Shown here: in pieces, positions 1-7,448 of the stretch
Numbering within the stretch: position 1 is the stretch's first letter
Layout of the letters: every line of letters begins with the position of its first letter
Assembly: GCF_900129485.1 (NCBI RefSeq)
Contig: NZ_FQVW01000027.1
Span: forward strand, 1 to 41,722
DNA from: Ornithinibacillus halophilus
Lineage (GTDB): Bacteria; Bacillota; Bacilli; Bacillales; Amphibacillaceae
Length of the DNA stretch: 41,722 nucleotides
Direction of reading: 5' to 3'
Made by a program: the position numbers and the translations under genes
The notes under the pieces: generated by a model
What the model was told of the DNA's origin: nothing
The model's database searches: none
Seen by the model: only the letters and a program-made list of their open reading frames with translations

Positions 1-616
1 TAATAAGGCTAAGGAAATTTAATTTAAGTATAGCGAGAGAGAAAACCAAAATTATCAGATTTGGTAGAGGTTCGGAGAACGAACCAGGTGATGGTGCAAA
101 TGGTAAACCAGGAACTTTTGATTTTCTGGGATTCCAACATTACTGGGGGAAAGGTAAGAGTGGGAAACATCGATTGAAACGCAAAACAAGCCCAAAGAAA
201 CTCAAAATGAGAATAAAAGAGTTTAAGATTTGGATTCGTAAGAATAGTCATCTCCATGAAGATGTGCTGGTTGAAACGGTGAGAAGGAAATTGAGAGGAC
301 ACTATCAGTATTATGGTGTATCTGATAATTTCAAAGGAATCGATTCTTACTTCCGTGCAGTTAAGTATCTGATTTGGAAGTGGAGAAATAGAAGGAGCCA
401 GAAAAGGTCGTTTACATGGGAGAAATTCAATATGTTTCTATTGAGAGTTCAATTACCACAACCGAAAATAATGGTGAACCTGTTTTCAAACAAGTTATGA
501 AGTCTTTAAAACAAATGTGAATGATGTAGTGAAGAGCCGTATGCCTTAATTGGGCACGTACGGATCTGTGAGGGGTAAGGGGCACAATCTCAAAGGAGAG
601 GCCCCACCTACTCGAC
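1..616 (+). mobile_element. 3' part of a group II intron (cut by window start)
   Basis: The segment holds the C-terminal half of an intron-encoded maturase (3-500). It is followed by a typical domain V hairpin at about 533-567, with GAGCCGT pairing to ACGTACGGATC across a short loop. The 3' end CCTACTCGAC falls at about 607-616. The second intron in this window (21917-23776) ends in almost the same bases, CCTACTCGAT. The 5' half lies outside the window, so whether this copy is complete cannot be judged. Its maturase sequence differs clearly from the second intron's, so the two are different introns rather than two copies of one. Confidence 0.8.
3..500 (+). CDS. Group II intron reverse transcriptase/maturase, C-terminal part
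   Basis: This is an open frame entering from outside the window, about 165 residues with no start codon visible. It reads REKTKIIRFG, then FDFLGFQHYWGK, a basic KRKTSPKK stretch, and then a C-terminal domain with RRKLRGHYQYYGVSDN. These are the end of the RT palm/thumb and the group II maturase (GIIM) domain of LtrA-type proteins. The family reverse-transcribes and helps splice its host intron. No HNH endonuclease motif follows, so this looks like an endonuclease-lacking intron protein. The catalytic YADD box would lie upstream of the window. The family is clear; whether the protein is intact is unknown. Confidence 0.85.
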   Translation: MRLRKFNLSIAREKTKIIRFGRGSENEPGDGANGKPGTFDFLGFQHYWGKGKSGKHRLKRKTSPKKLKMRIKEFKIWIRKNSHLHEDVLVETVRRKLRGHYQYYGVSDNFKGIDSYFRAVKYLIWKWRNRRSQKRSFTWEKFNMFLLRVQLPQPKIMVNLFSNKL

Positions 617-782
617 TATTCAATAAAAATGTTCCTATTAATCTATGAAAATAGGTGAATAACATACTAAATGTCCGAATGAGGAAAGAAACCAGCCTGT
701 TTTTGATAATAACGAACCATATGTCCTTACAGTCAGGGAAGACTCTGGTGACAATCCCAAACAAAAACCTCTCCCTTATCAA

Positions 783-822
783 AAAAGTGCAAATACAAAT
801 TTTAAATTGTATTTGCACTTTT
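783..822 (-). terminator. Intrinsic terminator of the Nudix gene
   Basis: A perfect 16-bp stem (783-798 with 807-822) and an 8-nt loop sit just after the stop of the minus-strand Nudix gene. Read on the minus strand it is followed by a run of T. It can also act on plus-strand transcripts leaving the intron. Confidence 0.75.
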
Positions 823-837
823 AATAGGCTAGTTGGT

Positions 838-1266
838 CTAAAATTCAACATAAAATGGATGTTTGCTTTGATCTAAACAAAATTCAATTCTTTGCTTGAA
901 ATTTTCTATTGTAATCATTTCCAAAGCTTTGACAACTGGAAAGAAACCAACTTCCAAACTCTCTGATGAAGTTGTTAAGTTACCTCCTATTGGTTTAGCT
1001 AGGAATAACGTATTACAGATGGATTTCTTTACATTTTGGAATATGCCACAAAATTTTAAAACCTCTACCTCTATACCTGACTCTTCTTTGGTTTCCCTTA
1101 TTGCAGCATCTTTCAGGGACTCGCCTTCCTCAACAATTCCACCTGGCATTTCCCAACCTCTACTAGGTCCCTTAATCAGAAGGATTTCATTATCATCATT
1201 GAGTACAATCGTTGCAGCTGATACAAAATGTTTAGGTGGTATGTATTGTCCCAAAATATAACCCAC
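838..1266 (-). CDS. Nudix hydrolase
   Basis: A 142-residue protein with a complete Nudix box at residues 43-65: G-x5-E-x7-RETKEESGI. The family hydrolyses nucleoside diphosphates linked to another moiety, with the box glutamates binding Mg2+. It acts in the cytoplasm. No substrate-specific motif is recognisable. The start is GTG at 1266; an in-frame TAG lies five codons upstream and no ATG fits. No strong ribosome binding site precedes the GTG, so translation may be weak. The gene ends before a strong hairpin at 783-822 and appears to be monocistronic, with the lipoprotein gene 21 bases upstream on the same strand. Confidence 0.9.
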   Translation of the reverse strand: MGYILGQYIPPKHFVSAATIVLNDDNEILLIKGPSRGWEMPGGIVEEGESLKDAAIRETKEESGIEVEVLKFCGIFQNVKKSICNTLFLAKPIGGNLTTSSESLEVGFFPVVKALEMITIENFKQRIEFCLDQSKHPFYVEF

Positions 1267-1287
1267 TTTCGCTAGTATCTAAATAGT

Positions 1288-1968
1288 TTAATTGTGTATA
1301 TTTAATACTTGAATTAATTGGATTACTTCTTCGTCGTCACCTGGATCGACATATTTTAGTTTTGTGTTATCGATTATTTCATTGTAAAACTCTTCCCCAG
1401 CAGGATACTCACCATCCCAACGCAGAGGAACGTTGTAAATATTAATGGTACCATCTCCATTACCACTATAAGTGATGGAGCCTTCTACCAAACGGATTCC
1501 TGCTAGCTGGATGACATCTTCTGGATAGCTTGCACTGGTTGAATCATCAGGATTAAGTGGGGTACCTGCAGGAATATGGTAAACATTGATTTCGTCAACG
1601 TCCTTTATTACTCCAAACTGTAACCAGATACGAGCATATTCGATTTCCTGAGATGAATAATTAGATAATAGATTTTCTACTTCATCGTTCGATGATTCAT
1701 TGGATTGCTCCTCAGCCGAATTATCAGAGGTAACCTCATCTTGGGAAGTTTTGGTTTCTGACTTTTCTACTGTTTGTTCCGAATCATTTTCTTCTTCATC
1801 ATTATTTTGATTGTTGGCTTCCTCATTCGACTGCTCCTGTAGGTTATTTTCAGAAGTATTTAAGTTAGAATCTTCCTTCTCTTCTCCACACCCAATAAGA
1901 AAAAGTATAATTAGTAGCAGTGGTATATTAATAAATATAATCTTCTTAAACTGTTTGATAGTAATCAT
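1288..1968 (-). CDS. Acidic lipoprotein of unknown function
   Basis: The 226-residue protein starts with a type II signal peptide: positive N-terminus, hydrophobic core and lipobox LIGC at 24-27. Cys27 is predicted to be lipidated and to anchor the protein to the outer face of the membrane. Residues about 28-100 are a low-complexity linker of Glu, Asp, Asn, Ser and Gln. A compact C-terminal domain of about 120 residues follows, with an acidic DPGDDEEV near the end and a SYSGNGDGT-like turn (ITYSGNGDGT). I do not recognise a named family, though this architecture is common among Bacillaceae lipoproteins. It is divergent from the DUF2441 gene across 105 bases that must hold both promoters. Confidence 0.75.
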   Translation of the reverse strand: MITIKQFKKIIFINIPLLLIILFLIGCGEEKEDSNLNTSENNLQEQSNEEANNQNNDEEENDSEQTVEKSETKTSQDEVTSDNSAEEQSNESSNDEVENLLSNYSSQEIEYARIWLQFGVIKDVDEINVYHIPAGTPLNPDDSTSASYPEDVIQLAGIRLVEGSITYSGNGDGTINIYNVPLRWDGEYPAGEEFYNEIIDNTKLKYVDPGDDEEVIQLIQVLNIHN

Positions 1969-2073
1969 CCCTTTCTATAAGTTTATTCTATCACATTGCA
2001 AATCTTGCCATCTATTTTAAATCCTCTTAAATTTAAGATAAAATAGAAAGAAAAATAGAATGGAGAAACTTAT

Positions 2074-2667
2074 TTGAAAGAGAAAAATTTTACAGTTTAT
2101 CATGTTGTTACTAGAAAAAAGATGAAAATTGGTCAAGAAATCTATTTTGATAAGCATCAAAAAAATACACTATCTAGTTTCTTCCTTGAAAAAGAGCAAT
2201 TAAATTTAAAAGGGGAAGATTTTATTCAAATTTTATATGGAAGTTATACAGAAGATGGTTTGGTAATGAATAAAGAAGATGCTGATGTTGCGATTAGATA
2301 TGTGAGTCAAACAATCCGAGCAATTAGAGAAGTGATCGTCGAGATGGTTCGATTGCAAGAGTATCCCGAATACCCATCAAGATTGTCATGCCTATATGCT
2401 GCCAAAAATTATGAAGATGCATTAAAGTGGAAGGACCTATTTGAGTCTTACAATCGGAAAGTATTGCAAATTGTAAAGCTTCAAGTGAATGGGAATTATT
2501 TTGAAGGGGATGGAGATCTTCTGCCAAAAGAGGATGGGGTACCTTTCTCAAAGAAAATAGAACAAGCTAAGGAGTATTGGAAGGGGAATATTAACAACAA
2601 TCTCCCAGAATTATTGGTAAATGGAAAAATAATTGTAGTAGATATAATAGATGATTTTGTTAATTAA
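2074..2667 (+). CDS. DUF2441 domain protein
   Basis: This 197-residue protein begins [16 protein letters not shown] and contains [20 protein letters not shown] near residue 105. Both are typical of DUF2441. The family has no proven function. The early Tyr-His (H10) followed by a turn, and the later PSR-S-C-L-Y motif, recall the N-terminal part of ADP-ribosyltransferase-like folds; that is an inference from motif shape. Translation starts at TTG 2074, with TGGAG at 2061-2065 as the ribosome binding site at good spacing. No ATG lies upstream in frame. A second unknown gene follows 157 bases downstream on the same strand. Low GC here suits accessory DNA. Confidence 0.7.
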   Translation: MKEKNFTVYHVVTRKKMKIGQEIYFDKHQKNTLSSFFLEKEQLNLKGEDFIQILYGSYTEDGLVMNKEDADVAIRYVSQTIRAIREVIVEMVRLQEYPEYPSRLSCLYAAKNYEDALKWKDLFESYNRKVLQIVKLQVNGNYFEGDGDLLPKEDGVPFSKKIEQAKEYWKGNINNNLPELLVNGKIIVVDIIDDFVN

Positions 2668-2824
2668 TTTAAAGAATAAATAAGATGCTTTATATCTGGG
2701 ATGTGTGACTGCGCTTTTGTGCTTTTCTTTGTCAAAACAAGACAAATTGTTTTTCCTATTTCGGCAAAATATGGAAGTAGCCAATGATATGATTAAACTA
2801 TTGATGGTTGAAAGGGGCATTTCC

Positions 2825-3187
2825 ATGAAGAGAGAAATGGTAGAAAAACGAGAAGTCGATATGGAATACTTTGAAAAAATACTAGTAAAGAGTTTAAAAG
2901 ATAAAGACCAAGCTTTTTATAGAAATTATGTGGAATACATAGAATTTATAGCAACTAATAGCGACTTATGGCCTGTTGTGAATATATACATAAATAATAA
3001 TAAGTGGAAAGAGGAAGATGAAAAACATGATGTTGTAACAAAATCCATGAGGTCCAGTGAAAAACTGGAAATAATGTTTTCCATAATTACCAACTGTAGA
3101 GAAGTATTTAAGGAGATGTACGGGGAGACGGTTCGAATAGATTGGATTACTAGTGGAGAGGTTGAAACAAAAGCAAGCCGAAAATAA
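2825..3187 (+). CDS. Small hypothetical protein next to DUF2441
   Basis: I do not recognise this 120-residue, highly charged, apparently helical soluble protein. The open frame extends upstream to 2705. The start is put at ATG 2825 because AAAGGGG at 2811-2817 lies seven bases before it, and the upstream extension reads as an unlikely hydrophobic/cysteine stretch with no ribosome binding site. It contains a central YIEFIATNSDLWPVVNIYINN segment and many Lys/Glu residues. It ends 20 bases before a terminator hairpin. It may be expressed with the DUF2441 gene or from its own promoter in the 157-base gap; either a partner or an unrelated gene is possible. Confidence 0.6.
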   Translation: MKREMVEKREVDMEYFEKILVKSLKDKDQAFYRNYVEYIEFIATNSDLWPVVNIYINNNKWKEEDEKHDVVTKSMRSSEKLEIMFSIITNCREVFKEMYGETVRIDWITSGEVETKASRK

Positions 3188-3206
3188 AAGTTCTGAAAAT
3201 ACATGT

Positions 3207-3249
3207 AGAGAGGTACATTCCTTTACTTTAAGAATGTGCCTCTCTTTAT
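3207..3249 (+). terminator. Intrinsic terminator
   Basis: AGAGAGGTACATTC at 3207-3220 pairs with GAATGTGCCTCTCT at 3232-3245 with one mismatch, followed by TTATTTT. It ends the DUF2441 pair and lies between convergent genes. Confidence 0.75.
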
Positions 3250-3266
3250 TTTAGGCACTTGAAAAA

Positions 3267-3644
3267 TTACTCTTTATCAAACCATAGTGGCTCATCGTCA
3301 TCTGCATAGCCATTATAGTTAATCAAAATTTCGTCTCCTGGTTTTATGTCTGTGTAAGCATAGAAATCAAATGTGTGGTTATCAAAGTTAATTTCATAGA
3401 CCGCGTTTGGTTGATAAGAATGGTTAAACAGCATGCCGTAACCTAAAAGAATTGCTGTATGGTTAATTCCATATTCGAATGCGTAATCAGCTAATAAGGT
3501 TTGCTCAATATGTTCATGCTGATCATTTGGATAAGAAATTACTGGAGCTTCGTGTAATAGTTCCCCTTTTTTGATCACTTTTGTAGCAAATACCCCTCTA
3601 TTAAATTCTCCATCACTTACTGATGATGTTTTTATTTCAATCAT
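3267..3644 (-). CDS. SET domain protein
   Basis: The 125 residues are almost entirely a SET domain: GVFATKVIKKGE near residue 17, GYGMLFNHS at 68-76 and EILINYNGY at 105-113. The NHS and the INY tyrosine are the usual cofactor-binding and catalytic elements of SET-type S-adenosylmethionine-dependent lysine methyltransferases. Small bacterial SET proteins of this length are widespread in Bacillaceae, but their targets are unknown. The start ATG is preceded by AGGTG. It is convergent with the DUF2441 pair and divergent from RNase J. No pre- or post-SET cysteine clusters are present. Confidence 0.85.
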   Translation of the reverse strand: MIEIKTSSVSDGEFNRGVFATKVIKKGELLHEAPVISYPNDQHEHIEQTLLADYAFEYGINHTAILLGYGMLFNHSYQPNAVYEINFDNHTFDFYAYTDIKPGDEILINYNGYADDDEPLWFDKE

Positions 3645-3883
3645 TTTTTCACCTGCTTTTCAAAGATAGTGCTGTCTATAATTGGTTTAATGCAACCAAT
3701 CAGTATTTAAAACAGGCACTTATCAAGTGTAACAAGAACATGAGAATAAAGATACACCTTTCCAAGTTTCATTAGCATTAACTAGATTCACATTCTGTTA
3801 TACACGATACTATATCCTATTAGCTTCAATAAAAAGAAAGTTATATGGGCATACTAAACCATATTTGACGGGAGGGTATTCGA

Positions 3884-5545
3884 ATGGGTAAAAATTTACT
3901 ATCAGTCTTTGCCCTAGGCGGCTTAAATGAAGTTGGAAAGAATATGTATGCCATTGAATATGGTGAGGATATTATTTTAATTGACTGTGGAAATAAGTTT
4001 CCGGATGAAAGTTTATTAGGGATTGATTTAATCATACCTGATATAACCTATTTAGAAGAAAATAAGGATAGAGTCCAAGCACTATTAGTGACTCATGGCC
4101 ATGAAGACCATATTGGAGGAATACCATTTCTACTTAAAAAAATTAATGTACCTGTATATGCCACAAGGTTCACACTAGGAATCATTGAAAATAAATTAAA
4201 GGAACATCGCATACTAAGAGAGAGTGATTTAAATGAGATTAAAGCTAGTTCAACAATCAATGTAGGTGAAGTCGAGATAAGCTTTTTTAAAGTGAATCAT
4301 AGTATTCCGGATTGCTTAGGTATTGTCTTTAGCACACCAGAAGGAAATGTTGTACATACGGGTGATTTCAAATTTGATTTAACACCTGCCACGGATGAAC
4401 GACCTGATTTACATAAAATGGCCGAAATAGGTAACCGAGGAGTACTTCTCCTCTTATCAGAAAGTACAAATGCTGAGAGGGCAGGGTTTACCCCATCAGA
4501 GAAAATGGTTGGGGAAAATTTAGAAAATATCTTTAGAAGGGCAAAACAAAAGGTAATTGTATCAACTTTTGCATCGAATATTAGCCGTGTGCAACAAGTG
4601 GTTCATGCATCAGAAAAAACAAATCGAAAGCTTGCTTTACTTGGTAGATCAATGGTAACCGTCGTTAAAATTGCAATGGACCGTGGTTATTTAACCGTTC
4701 CAAAAGGGATGTTAATTGAAGCTAGGGAGATTAATGATTATGATCCTGACCGAGTAACGATATTATGTACAGGTAGCCAAGGGGAAGCACTTGCTGCATT
4801 AAGCAGGCTATCTACTGGAAATTATCGCGATGCAGAAATTTTACCTGAAGATACAGTTATATTAGCTGCTGGACCTATCCCTGGAAATGAAAAGAGTGTC
4901 TCTACCATTGTAGACAACCTATTTCAGTTAGGGGCACATGTTATATATGGTTCCGGTAGTAGTTCTGGTATGCATGTTTCAGGTCATGGTTATCAAGAAG
5001 ATTTGAAATTAATGCTTACCCTAATGAAACCAAAATATTTTATTCCAATCCATGGTGAATATCGCATGTTGCACCATCATCGTCTATTAGCAGAATCAGT
5101 AGGAGTAGAGCCTGGAAATACTTTTATATTAAAGAACGGTGATGTTGTTGATATTGAGGATTCACAGGCTCGTAGTACAAGGTCGATTCCAGTAGGGAGC
5201 ACCTATGTAGATGGCGTAGATGTAGGTGATATGGAATTTGTATTGCGTGACAGAAAAAAATTATCGGAGGATGGTATGCTCATGATCATTCTTCCAGTGA
5301 ATAAAACAGAAAGTACCTTGATGTCCGATCCAGAGGTTATATCTCGAGGCTTTGTAGATAAGAATTTTTCAGATCTCCGAAAAGGGATGAACCGTATTAT
5401 TGTAAGTACGTTGGAAGAACTCCGTGAAGCGAACAGAAATTCGTGGAATGTAAAGAAAAAGCAGGTGAAGAAATTAGTCGGGCAATATATTAAAGATAAA
5501 ACAAGAAAAGAACCGATGATTATCCCAATTCTAATTGAAATATAG
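3884..5545 (+). CDS. Ribonuclease J family protein
   Basis: At 553 residues the length matches RNase J1 (about 555). The metallo-beta-lactamase site HGHEDHIGG is at 71-79, His139 (HSIPD) and Asp161 (HTGDFKFD) supply further metal ligands, and HGEYR follows at 390-394. A beta-CASP segment lies between, and the C-terminal domain ends EPMIIPILIEI. RNase J enzymes are 5'-to-3' exoribonucleases and endonucleases of mRNA decay and rRNA maturation. All metal ligands of active J1 are kept, unlike J2, which has lost some. The usual LLSDSTN motif reads LLSESTN here. It stands alone, without the rpoY neighbour normally found beside rnjA, so it may be an extra paralogue. GGAGG at 3871-3875 supports the start. 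Confidence 0.92.
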   Translation: MGKNLLSVFALGGLNEVGKNMYAIEYGEDIILIDCGNKFPDESLLGIDLIIPDITYLEENKDRVQALLVTHGHEDHIGGIPFLLKKINVPVYATRFTLGIIENKLKEHRILRESDLNEIKASSTINVGEVEISFFKVNHSIPDCLGIVFSTPEGNVVHTGDFKFDLTPATDERPDLHKMAEIGNRGVLLLLSESTNAERAGFTPSEKMVGENLENIFRRAKQKVIVSTFASNISRVQQVVHASEKTNRKLALLGRSMVTVVKIAMDRGYLTVPKGMLIEAREINDYDPDRVTILCTGSQGEALAALSRLSTGNYRDAEILPEDTVILAAGPIPGNEKSVSTIVDNLFQLGAHVIYGSGSSSGMHVSGHGYQEDLKLMLTLMKPKYFIPIHGEYRMLHHHRLLAESVGVEPGNTFILKNGDVVDIEDSQARSTRSIPVGSTYVDGVDVGDMEFVLRDRKKLSEDGMLMIILPVNKTESTLMSDPEVISRGFVDKNFSDLRKGMNRIIVSTLEELREANRNSWNVKKKQVKKLVGQYIKDKTRKEPMIIPILIEI

Positions 5546-5595
5546 TGTAAAAAATATTCTAAACCTATAATAACATTTAAATAGCTTAGTCTTTG

Positions 5596-5651
5596 ACATC
5601 TAGTTCTATGAATGGAAAATGTTCCATCTACAGAGCTAGATGTATTTTTTT
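5596..5651 (+). terminator. Intrinsic terminator after RNase J
   Basis: ACATCTAG at 5596-5603 pairs with CTAGATGT at 5636-5643, and the stem extends inward through a G-T and TCT/AGA. A small ATGGAA/TTCCAT hairpin is nested inside and seven T follow. Confidence 0.75.
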
Positions 5652-5668
5652 GAAAAAAGTATTTGAAA

Positions 5669-5718
5669 TTGTATCGAAATGTGTTAAGGTGTATATAATG
5701 ATATATACACCTTAACAC
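5669..5718 (+). promoter_or_regulatory. Promoter with perfect 17-bp inverted-repeat operator
   Basis: A perfect 17-bp inverted repeat (5681-5697 and 5702-5718, 4-base centre) lies 14 bases before the first gene of the export operon. It covers the likely -10: TTGTAT at 5669-5674, 17 bases, then TATATA at 5692-5697. Alternatively TATAAT at 5694-5699 could be used with longer spacing. No T-run follows the repeat, which argues against a terminator. The operon encodes a GntR-family repressor, the likely ligand of this site by inference. As RNA the repeat would also form a hairpin just before the ribosome binding site GGGAGG at 5720-5725. Confidence 0.65.
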
Positions 5719-5732
5719 TGGGAGGAAGAAAG

Positions 5733-6215
5733 ATGAAATTTATAATCGGTTATTTCATGGTCTTTATATTGTCAGCTATTCCATTCTTTGAAGCATACGG
5801 GGTTATTGCAATTGCATCGGTTGCAGGTCTATCAATTATACCTGTGTTTGCACTTGGGTTAGCTGGCAATATTCTAACAGTTTTTCTTGTGATTATTTTT
5901 ATCGAACAAATTAAAAACTGGAGAAGGAAGCGAAAAGAAGGCAAAGAAGCTGAAGAGGGGAAGCGTTCCGTTAGGGCTCAAAAAATATGGAAGAAATATG
6001 GTTTGCCTGGTTTAGCCTTGTTAGGACCATTAGTAGTTGGTAGTCATTTAACGGCCATGGCTAGCATGACGTTTGGTGGTGCAAAAGCTAAAACATTCTA
6101 TTGGGTTTCAGTGAGTATTACCATATGGAGCATAGCATTTACAGTTTTATTCTTCTATGGAGTTGACTTTTTAGGGTTAGAGGATCGTTTTATCGTCAAT
6201 TTCTTTAATGATTAA
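5733..6215 (+). CDS. Small multidrug export family membrane protein
   Basis: The 160-residue membrane protein has FFEAYGVIAIASVAG followed by LGLAGN near the N-terminus. This is the hallmark of the small multidrug export family (Pfam Sm_multidrug_ex, COG2426), which is distantly related to DedA/SNARE-associated proteins. Three to four membrane segments are visible. They are split by a very basic and acidic cytosolic loop (RRKRKEGKEAEEGKR) at about 67-90. The family name is historical; transport activity is poorly documented. It is first in an operon with an ABC transporter and a GntR repressor, with only 18 bases before the permease gene. That context suggests a role in exporting or resisting a toxic compound. 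Confidence 0.8.
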   Translation: MKFIIGYFMVFILSAIPFFEAYGVIAIASVAGLSIIPVFALGLAGNILTVFLVIIFIEQIKNWRRKRKEGKEAEEGKRSVRAQKIWKKYGLPGLALLGPLVVGSHLTAMASMTFGGAKAKTFYWVSVSITIWSIAFTVLFFYGVDFLGLEDRFIVNFFND

Positions 6216-6233
6216 ATAAGAGAGGTGTTAAAA

Positions 6234-6989
6234 ATGATTAGTGAAGCTTTTTGGTTAGCTAAAAAGGAATTTAGACATCAATGGATAGGGTTTGTATCAA
6301 CTATTCTTGTAACAATTTTAATGGGGATACTCGTATCAGGATTTTTATTGTCAGGGGCAGAGGGTCAATTTATTCAGTTTAGAATTGAGTCTACCCTGTT
6401 TAATCATCTTTTTCTTGATTTAATTTTTATTGGAATGGCCCCATCCTTTGCAGCAGTATTTATGTCAAAACCGTATTTAAGTTATCGAGAAGCAAAAGAT
6501 GACCCACATGGCCAGCGAATGGCTGTGCTACGTTCTTTGCCAATTCCAGTTTCAGTTTTAGCGTTAAGTCGGACTATTTTTATGCTCATAACCTTAATCA
6601 TATTATCAGTAACCTTCTTTGGAACGATTCTAATATTTATACTTGGGATTAGTAATTCGTTTGATCTAATGACGACAGGTAACTTGATCATATTTCTTAT
6701 TTTTTGGTTTGGATATATGTTGGCATTAGGGGGCATGAGTCCATATATTGAGTTTGGTACGGGTGGAAGAATAATCCACGTTTTACCATACGTCTTTTTA
6801 GGACTCTTTCTTGTTGGGCAATTCACTTTTTATAAGTATTTTGGTCAAGGAATTGTAGAAAAGATTATAGTTCTAGTTGAAGAAATTGGTTGGCCTATCG
6901 CGATTATTTCTTTATTTGTGGGCGTAATGTGTACGATTGGATGGAACAAATTACTGAAGAAACGATTAATGAACAGAGATTACTTATAG
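6234..6989 (+). CDS. ABC-type exporter permease
   Basis: This is a 251-residue integral membrane protein with about six hydrophobic segments, near residues 18-38, 57-77, 103-134, 145-163, 173-192 and 206-236. The N-terminal ISEAFWLAKKEFRHQWIG and the layout fit ABC-2-type exporter permeases linked to GntR/YtrA-type operons; similarity to one named family is not certain. ATG 6234 is chosen because AGAGGTG at 6221-6227 is its ribosome binding site; an in-frame GTG at 6225 lies inside that site. It is 16 bases before the regulator gene, and the ATPase follows. It probably pairs with that ATPase as a homodimeric export complex. Confidence 0.75.
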   Translation: MISEAFWLAKKEFRHQWIGFVSTILVTILMGILVSGFLLSGAEGQFIQFRIESTLFNHLFLDLIFIGMAPSFAAVFMSKPYLSYREAKDDPHGQRMAVLRSLPIPVSVLALSRTIFMLITLIILSVTFFGTILIFILGISNSFDLMTTGNLIIFLIFWFGYMLALGGMSPYIEFGTGGRIIHVLPYVFLGLFLVGQFTFYKYFGQGIVEKIIVLVEEIGWPIAIISLFVGVMCTIGWNKLLKKRLMNRDYL

Positions 6990-7005
6990 AAGGGAGTGGT
7001 GTTCA

Positions 7006-7395
7006 TTGAAAATACCAATCCATATCTCCGAAGAAAGCAGAGAACCAATTTATCATCAAGTTGAAACACAAATTAAAACACTTATCGTAGGTGGTCAACT
7101 TCCACCAGGAACCTCACTCCCTTCAATTAGAGCTTTAGCGAGTGACTTAGGCTGTAGTGTTATTACGACAAGAAGAGCGTATCAAAACTTAGAAGCTAGT
7201 GGATTTATTAAAACTGCCCAAGGAAAAGGAACGTTCGTTAATGAAACAAAAAATATGAATATTGAAGAGGCGAAGGATAAAATAGCTTATGATGCTTTAG
7301 AAAAAGCGATTGAACAAGGAATACAAGTTGGTTGCACGGAAGAGGAAATACGAACGATTTTTCGCGAAATAATGAAGAACAACTTTTCTCAATAG
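7006..7395 (+). CDS. GntR family regulator, YtrA/YhcF type
   Basis: The 129-residue protein has an N-terminal winged helix (residues about 10-78, including LPPGTSLPSIRALASDLG and GKGTFV) and only a short C-terminal helical tail of about 45 residues. That small tail defines the YtrA subfamily, which represses ABC-transporter operons it sits in. Translation starts at TTG 7006 behind GGGAG. The gene lies between the permease and ATPase genes, so the operon is probably autoregulated through the 17-bp inverted repeat at 5681-5718. The inducer cannot be read from the sequence; YtrA in B. subtilis responds to cell-wall antibiotics. Confidence 0.9.
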   Translation: MKIPIHISEESREPIYHQVETQIKTLIVGGQLPPGTSLPSIRALASDLGCSVITTRRAYQNLEASGFIKTAQGKGTFVNETKNMNIEEAKDKIAYDALEKAIEQGIQVGCTEEEIRTIFREIMKNNFSQ

Positions 7396-7448
7396 AAGAT
7401 AATGGTTGTGTGGGGATATGAATGAAAAAATAACGAAGGAGGATGAAT

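Noticed and set aside
616-782. Riboswitch or gene remnant after the first intron
   Set aside because: No conserved riboswitch core, no protein-like frame and no stable structure besides the terminator could be identified.
5203-5718. 171-codon frame opposite RNase J
   Set aside because: It lies antisense to a conserved coding region and crosses the terminator; it has no recognisable domain.
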